In this document: positions 60,131-64,000 of the stretch, one piece after another
Layout of the letters: the number at the start of each line of letters is the position of its first letter
Numbering within the stretch: the stretch's first letter is position 1
Source: Brevibacillus fluminis
GTDB taxonomy: Bacteria; Bacillota; Bacilli; Brevibacillales; Brevibacillaceae
Length of the DNA: 64,000 nt
Reading direction: 5' to 3'
Assembly (NCBI RefSeq): GCF_003710825.1
Contig: NZ_RHHQ01000017.1
Location: 186,001 to 250,000 of the forward strand
Translations under genes and position numbers: made by a program
Notes under the pieces: generated by a model
Databases searched by the model: none
The model's input: only the letters and a program-made list of their open reading frames with translations
What the model was told of the DNA's origin: nothing

Positions 60131-60478
60131 GTGAAACCATTCACTGCGAATGTAATTGCAATCATCAAGCAAATACCCGCTGGACAAGTCATGACCTATG
60201 GGCAAATTGCCAGAGTGGCAGGAAGCCCGAGGGCGGCGAGGCAAGTCGTCCGCATTTTGCACGCCATGAGCAGAAAGCATAACCTGCCATGGCATCGCGT
60301 GATCAATTCCAAAGGGGAGATCGGTCTGCGTGATTCTGCGTCTGCCGAGCTGCAATCGGAATATTTACGGGAAGAAGGGGTAGAAATTTCAGCGGATCGC
60401 ATGATCAATCTTACACATTATCAATATCATCCAGATGAGACGATCGCACACTGGCATGAAGACGAGCCAGAATGGTAG
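60131..60478 (+). CDS. Alkyltransferase-like protein (MGMT fold, Trp in place of the catalytic Cys)
   Basis: The 115-residue protein has the DNA-binding core of O6-alkylguanine-DNA alkyltransferase: IPAGQVMTYGQIARVAGSPR, AARQVVRILHAM and the active-site loop PWHRVINSKGEIGL. The family's PCHRV is PWHRV here, so it cannot transfer alkyl groups and belongs to the ATL class, which binds O6-alkylguanine and recruits nucleotide excision repair. GTG 60131 follows GGGGGG at 7 bases; the upstream reading overlaps the HAD gene and is rejected. Confidence 0.88.
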   Translation: MKPFTANVIAIIKQIPAGQVMTYGQIARVAGSPRAARQVVRILHAMSRKHNLPWHRVINSKGEIGLRDSASAELQSEYLREEGVEISADRMINLTHYQYHPDETIAHWHEDEPEW

Positions 60479-60628
60479 TTATTTTTAGGTAAAAAGCAAT
60501 AAAACGTACATACATGCACATTGCCCATTTTCAGGAGAGCTGCATTCTTCACCATCGCAGCAAGCCGGAAAAGGGGTTTTTTCTTTTTCGCCGATGACTT
60601 TTATCGATGAAAGGAGGGGATGTTAGAA

Positions 60629-60682
60629 GGGGGAGGAAGGCAAAAAAAATGTGCAAGAAACACAAAAAAATCCGTCCTCCCC
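60629..60682 (+). repeat. GC-rich inverted repeat in the kbl upstream region
   Basis: GGGGAGGA (60630-60637) and TCCTCCCC (60675-60682) are separated by 37 A-rich bases, 10 bp ahead of the -35. In RNA they would pair, and in DNA they could form an operator. The 60479-60830 gap otherwise contains the promoter below and one dubious short frame. Confidence 0.45.
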
Positions 60683-60691
60683 ATATGGACA

Positions 60692-60720
60692 TTTTCAAAT
60701 GCAGGTGTTACATTTATAAT
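60692..60720 (+). promoter_or_regulatory. Promoter of the threonine dehydrogenase operon
   Basis: TTTTCA (60692-60697), 17 bp and a perfect TATAAT (60715-60720) lead a leader of about 105 nt to kbl. Confidence 0.65.
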
Positions 60721-60830
60721 CAAAAAGTGAGATTTTACATACATTTAAGCGCTATGAAATTGTACGCGTGGTATGGACTTTAGTTCGCGTGGAAATTACG
60801 GCCAAGCGAATCAATTGGGAGGGAATGAAT

Positions 60831-62024
60831 GTGGGCAGCAACATTTTGAACAATTTCCTGCATGAGAATTTGACAGATTTGAAGGCAAAAGGTCTTTACA
60901 ATACAATCGAGCCAATGGAAAGCGCTAACGGGCCAATCATTTCCATCGGCGGCAAAAAGCTGATTAACCTGTCTTCCAACAACTATCTCGGCCTGGCGAC
61001 AGATTCACGCTTAGTCGATGCTGCTATCAACGCGATTCAGACATATGGAGTGGGCGCAGGTGCAGTGCGCACGATCAACGGAACGCTTGATTTGCATGTG
61101 AAGCTCGAAGAAAAGCTTGCTGCTTTCAAGCACACCGAAGCCGCAATCGCGTACCAGTCTGGTTTTAACTGCAATATGGCTGCGATCTCAGCCGTCATGG
61201 ATAAGGATGACGCCATCCTGTCCGACGAGCTGAACCACGCCTCCATCATCGATGGCTGCCGTTTGTCCAAAGCCAAAATCATCCCGTTCAAGCATGCTGA
61301 CATTGAAGACTTGCGCGCAAAAGCAAAAGCTGCAAAGGAATCGGGCCTTTATAAAAAAATCATGGTGATCACTGATGGCGTGTTTTCCATGGACGGCGAC
61401 ATCGCGAAGCTGCCAGAAATCGTGGAAGTAGCGCGCGAGTTCGATCTCATCACGTATGTGGATGACGCACATGGCTCCGGGGTAACGGGAAAAGGTGCGG
61501 GCACCGTTAAACATTTTGGCCTGTCCGACCAAATTGATTTCCAAATCGGTACCTTGTCCAAAGCGATCGGGGTCATCGGCGGTTATGTTGCCGGACGAAA
61601 AGAGCTGATCGACTGGCTGAAAGTGCGCTCCAGACCGTTCCTGTTCTCCACCGCGCTGACACCGGGCGATGTCGCTGCTGCAACCAAAGCGATCGAAATT
61701 CTCATGTCCAGCACCGAGCTGCACGACAAGTTGTGGGAAAACGGAAATTACTTGAAGCGTGGGTTGAAATCGCTGGGCTTCAACATCGGCGACAGCGAGA
61801 CACCAATTACGCCATGCGTCATCGGGGACGAACAGCTGACACAGGAATTCAGCAAAAAGCTGTACCAAGAAGGCGTTTACGCCAAAGCGATCGTGTTCCC
61901 AACCGTTGCGAGAGGAACCGGCCGCGTCCGCAACATGCCGACGGCAGCTCATACGACCGACATACTGGATCAAGCGCTGGCAATCTACGAAAAAGTCGGC
62001 AAAGAAATGGGGATTCTGCAATGA
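60831..62024 (+). CDS. kbl: 2-amino-3-ketobutyrate CoA ligase (glycine C-acetyltransferase)
   Basis: The 397-residue PLP enzyme splits 2-amino-3-ketobutyrate with CoA into glycine and acetyl-CoA. It has SSNNYLGL, the PLP lysine in GTLSKAIGVIGGYVAG, the DDAHGSG carboxylate and GRVRNMPTAAHT near the C-terminus. Its length equals the family standard when GTG 60831 is taken as start, with GGGAGGGA 7 bases before; the ATG at 60825 touches that site. The stop overlaps tdh by 4 bp, so both act in threonine breakdown. Confidence 0.93.
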   Translation: MGSNILNNFLHENLTDLKAKGLYNTIEPMESANGPIISIGGKKLINLSSNNYLGLATDSRLVDAAINAIQTYGVGAGAVRTINGTLDLHVKLEEKLAAFKHTEAAIAYQSGFNCNMAAISAVMDKDDAILSDELNHASIIDGCRLSKAKIIPFKHADIEDLRAKAKAAKESGLYKKIMVITDGVFSMDGDIAKLPEIVEVAREFDLITYVDDAHGSGVTGKGAGTVKHFGLSDQIDFQIGTLSKAIGVIGGYVAGRKELIDWLKVRSRPFLFSTALTPGDVAAATKAIEILMSSTELHDKLWENGNYLKRGLKSLGFNIGDSETPITPCVIGDEQLTQEFSKKLYQEGVYAKAIVFPTVARGTGRVRNMPTAAHTTDILDQALAIYEKVGKEMGILQ

Positions 62025-62989
62025 AGACGATACTCGTAACCGGAGCGCTGGGCCAAATCGGCTCAGAGCTTGTCACCAAGCTGAGAGCAGAATATGGCGC
62101 GGATCAAGTCATTGCTACCGATATTCAGAAAAAGTCGGACAATGACGTTGTAAACTCAGGCCCTTTTGAACTGCTTGATGTGACGGATGCCAAAGCGATG
62201 TTTGCGATCGCGCAATCCTACAAAGTGGATACCGTCATCCATTTGGCAGCGCTTCTATCAGCGACAGCGGAAGCCAAGCCTTTGCTCGCTTGGAATCTGA
62301 ACATGGGTGGCTTGGTCAATGCGCTTGAGGTGGCTCGCGAGCTGCAATGCCAATTTTTCACGCCAAGCTCCATCGGCGCCTTCGGACCAAACACACCAAA
62401 AGACAATACGCCGCAAGACACGATCCAGCGCCCGACAACCATGTACGGCGTCAACAAAGTGAGTGGCGAGCTGCTTTGCGATTACTATCATCATAAATTT
62501 GGATTGGATACGCGGGGCATCCGTTTTCCTGGACTCATCTCCTATGTGGCACCACCAGGAGGCGGAACGACCGACTATGCCGTTGAAATTTACTACGAAG
62601 CGCTGAAAAAAGGGGCTTACACCTCTTATATTGGGGAAGGCACTTACATGGACATGATGTATATGCCCGATGCGCTGCAAGCCATCGTCGATTTGATGGA
62701 AGCGGACCCGTCGAAGCTGATCCACCGCAATGCCTTCAACGTGACCGCGATGAGCGCAGCGCCAGAAGATTTCGGGGCAGCGATTAAAAAGCATATGCCT
62801 GACTTCACACTCACGTATCAAGTCGATCCGGTTCGCCAAGCGATTGCGGAAAGTTGGCCCAATTCGATCGATCCTTCCGCTGCGCAAGCAGAATGGGGCT
62901 TCCGTGCCGCATACGATCTGGACCGCATGACAAAAGATATGCTGGAAAAGCTGTCGGGAAAGCTTTTCACGCCTAGCCATTCCGCATAA
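62021..62989 (+). CDS. tdh: L-threonine 3-dehydrogenase, NAD-epimerase (SDR) type
   Basis: The 322-residue SDR-type enzyme has TGALGQIGSEL (Rossmann motif), DIQKKSD, the serine in FTPSSIGAFG, the catalytic YGVNK and the threonine-binding GIRFPGLISY. This extended-SDR class, unlike the zinc-dependent TDH of E. coli, oxidises threonine to 2-amino-3-ketobutyrate with NAD+. Its start overlaps the kbl stop, which gives the pathway order product-splitting enzyme first, then dehydrogenase. A terminator follows. Confidence 0.93.
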   Translation: MKTILVTGALGQIGSELVTKLRAEYGADQVIATDIQKKSDNDVVNSGPFELLDVTDAKAMFAIAQSYKVDTVIHLAALLSATAEAKPLLAWNLNMGGLVNALEVARELQCQFFTPSSIGAFGPNTPKDNTPQDTIQRPTTMYGVNKVSGELLCDYYHHKFGLDTRGIRFPGLISYVAPPGGGTTDYAVEIYYEALKKGAYTSYIGEGTYMDMMYMPDALQAIVDLMEADPSKLIHRNAFNVTAMSAAPEDFGAAIKKHMPDFTLTYQVDPVRQAIAESWPNSIDPSAAQAEWGFRAAYDLDRMTKDMLEKLSGKLFTPSHSA

Positions 62990-63018
62990 AAAAAGCAGGG
63001 AGCGTTCCCTGCTTTTTT
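62990..63018 (+). terminator. Intrinsic terminator after tdh
   Basis: AAAAAGCAGGGA and TCCCTGCTTTTT form a perfect 12-bp stem around a 4-base loop, then T. Confidence 0.9.
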
Positions 63019-63148
63019 TATTTTGGGAAACCCGCTCTCCGCCACATGCTTTATTCGTGGATCAAATCGAAAACGCTGAGCCGGCAAAATGAAGGCTTGA
63101 CGTTATTTTTTTTTGCTGTTCAACGATATTTTTCGAAAGCTTCCACTC

Positions 63149-63201
63149 TTGTTAAAAAACGAGACACCTGTTATTATGTCTTTTATAACGATATAATCGT
63201 T
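63149..63201 (+). promoter_or_regulatory. Promoter and inverted-repeat operator of the threonine aldolase gene
   Basis: TTGTTA (63149-63154), 17 bp and TATTAT (63172-63177) are followed by AACGAT-ATA-ATCGTT (63187-63201), an inverted repeat just past the expected transcription start. A repressor site at that position would block initiation. The rest of 63019-63337 has only a very short frame (from GTG 63235) with a good ribosome site, described among the findings. Confidence 0.5.
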
Positions 63202-63337
63202 AATGGCGATGTTGTGAAGGAGGTGAATGAAGAAGTGAGCGTGAATGTTGCAATTTCGGTTATTCATATTCAGAAAATTCGACCGAAAAACTAAGGTTGC
63301 TTCAAAGGTTTGAAAGCGCTTAAAAAGGAGTGGACGT

Positions 63338-64000
63338 ATGACAATCAAAATCGATCTCTACAGCGACACGATCACGCAGCCTTCCTCGCAAATGCGGATG
63401 TTTATGTCAAATGCGCAAGTCGGCGATGAGCAGAAAGGAGAGGACCCCACAGTCAATGAGCTGGAGAAGCGTGTGGTCGCCCTGCTGAATAAACCAGCTG
63501 CCCTGTTCCTTCCTTCTGCCACCATGGCCAATCAAATTGCCCTGAAAACACACTCCAATCCTGGTGATGAGATCATTGCCGAGTTCAACAGTCATGTCCT
63601 TCATTACGAAGTGGGGGGACCCGCATTCCACAGCGGAGTGATGGTGCATGGAATCAACGGGACGAGAGGGTGCTTTACTAGCGAGCAGGCAAAAGCAGCG
63701 ATCCGCCCCAAATCGGTCTACATGCCAAATACTCGGCTCATTTGGGTGGAAAATACGAACAATCTGGCAGGAGGCACGATCTGGACGTTGGAAGATCTTT
63801 CCGACATTTCCGATCTTGCTAAAGAGCATGGCCTGGCGGTACATATGGACGGTGCGCGTCTGCTCAATGCGGTGGTCGCCAGTGGCATACCGGCACATGT
63901 CTTCACTGCGCATGCAGATACCGTGACCTTGTGTTTTTCCAAAGGGCTGGGCTGTCCGGCCGGAGCGATGCTTGCCGGCTCAGCTGAATTCATCGCTCGC
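63338..64000 (+). CDS. Low-specificity L-threonine aldolase, 3' end cut by window edge
   Basis: The first 221 residues of a PLP aldolase are visible: DLYSDTITQPSSQMRMFMSN, ALFLPSATMANQIAL, HMDGARLLNAVVASGIP and the PLP lysine in LCFSKGLGCP. It cleaves L-threonine (and allo-threonine) into glycine and acetaldehyde. AAAAAGGAG precedes ATG 63338. Together with kbl-tdh the cell has two routes from threonine to glycine side by side. The aldolase belongs to the aromatic-beta-eliminating lyase-like fold, and GLY1-type enzymes are the closest. Confidence 0.92.
   Translation, partial: MTIKIDLYSDTITQPSSQMRMFMSNAQVGDEQKGEDPTVNELEKRVVALLNKPAALFLPSATMANQIALKTHSNPGDEIIAEFNSHVLHYEVGGPAFHSGVMVHGINGTRGCFTSEQAKAAIRPKSVYMPNTRLIWVENTNNLAGGTIWTLEDLSDISDLAKEHGLAVHMDGARLLNAVVASGIPAHVFTAHADTVTLCFSKGLGCPAGAMLAGSAEFIAR

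Noticed and set aside
60649..60783. 44-codon Cys-rich frame ahead of kbl, considered as a gene
   Set aside because: It has a good ribosome site but runs through a near-consensus promoter and has no recognisable family, so it is reported only as a finding.
61188..62021. Minus-strand frame of 277 codons opposite kbl
   Set aside because: Antisense shadow of a conserved PLP enzyme, of low-complexity basic composition.

Overview
The window looks like a chromosomal segment of an aerobic, endospore-forming member of the Bacillales. The evidence is a complete GerA-type germinant receptor operon, an S-layer homology protein, Gram-positive ribosome sites of the AGGAGG type, frequent TTG and GTG starts, and many short intrinsic terminators. 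Gene content and moderate GC suggest a Brevibacillus-, Tumebacillus- or Effusibacillus-like organism, but no marker gene here fixes the genus. I see no rRNA, tRNA, CRISPR array, complete insertion sequence or prophage.

Layout. 1-8.6 kb holds housekeeping and accessory genes: cysteine synthase (cut by the edge), a nuclease-like protein, a TIM-barrel isomerase-like protein, an MFS pump, DedA, an alpha/beta hydrolase and an acyl-CoA thioesterase. 8.6-10.5 kb is a NarL-type two-component pair. 10.7-15.4 kb is an RND efflux pump with a lipoprotein adaptor, preceded by a MarR gene that looks broken at its 3' end. 15.5-26.1 kb is a mixed set (DUF4855, YitT, methyltransferase, hemolysin III, deformylase, a MarR-hotdog-nitronate monooxygenase operon, NlpC/P60, M20 peptidase, luciferase-like oxidoreductase). 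It contains two gene relics: a fused response-regulator/histidine-kinase remnant and an MFS fragment. 26.2-29.9 kb is the gerABC-type operon. 30.0-32.3 kb is a periplasm-type multicopper oxidase with an orphan OmpR-type regulator. 32.4-43 kb includes a divergent LysR/TSUP pair, a DinG-like helicase, SDR and AraC genes, a rifamycin phosphotransferase and a CDF transporter. Several of these are visibly more AT-rich than their neighbours.

43.4-53.4 kb is the most interesting part. It is an apparently self-contained catabolic island: GntR regulator, split-barrel flavoprotein-like protein, HpaB-type flavin-dependent hydroxylase, nitrilase-family amidohydrolase, DUF2848 protein, cupin, MHS-type transporter, LysR regulator, UbiD decarboxylase, UbiX flavin prenyltransferase and a second DUF2848 copy. 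A near-perfect GntR-type palindrome (TTGTGTATACACAA) lies in front of both the GntR gene and the hydroxylase operon. The second DUF2848 copy is followed by what looks like the scar of a deleted second cupin gene and a related terminator, so the DUF2848-cupin unit was duplicated. The set of enzymes suggests decarboxylation, hydroxylation and hydrolytic opening of an aromatic or N-heterocyclic acid. The substrate cannot be read from the sequence.

54-64 kb carries an S-layer homology protein, a copA-copZ copper export operon with a CsoR-like operator inside its promoter, an alkyltransferase-like protein, and a threonine catabolic block (kbl-tdh, then a threonine aldolase cut by the window end). 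A similar copper-type palindrome precedes the multicopper oxidase 27 kb away, which suggests a shared copper regulon.
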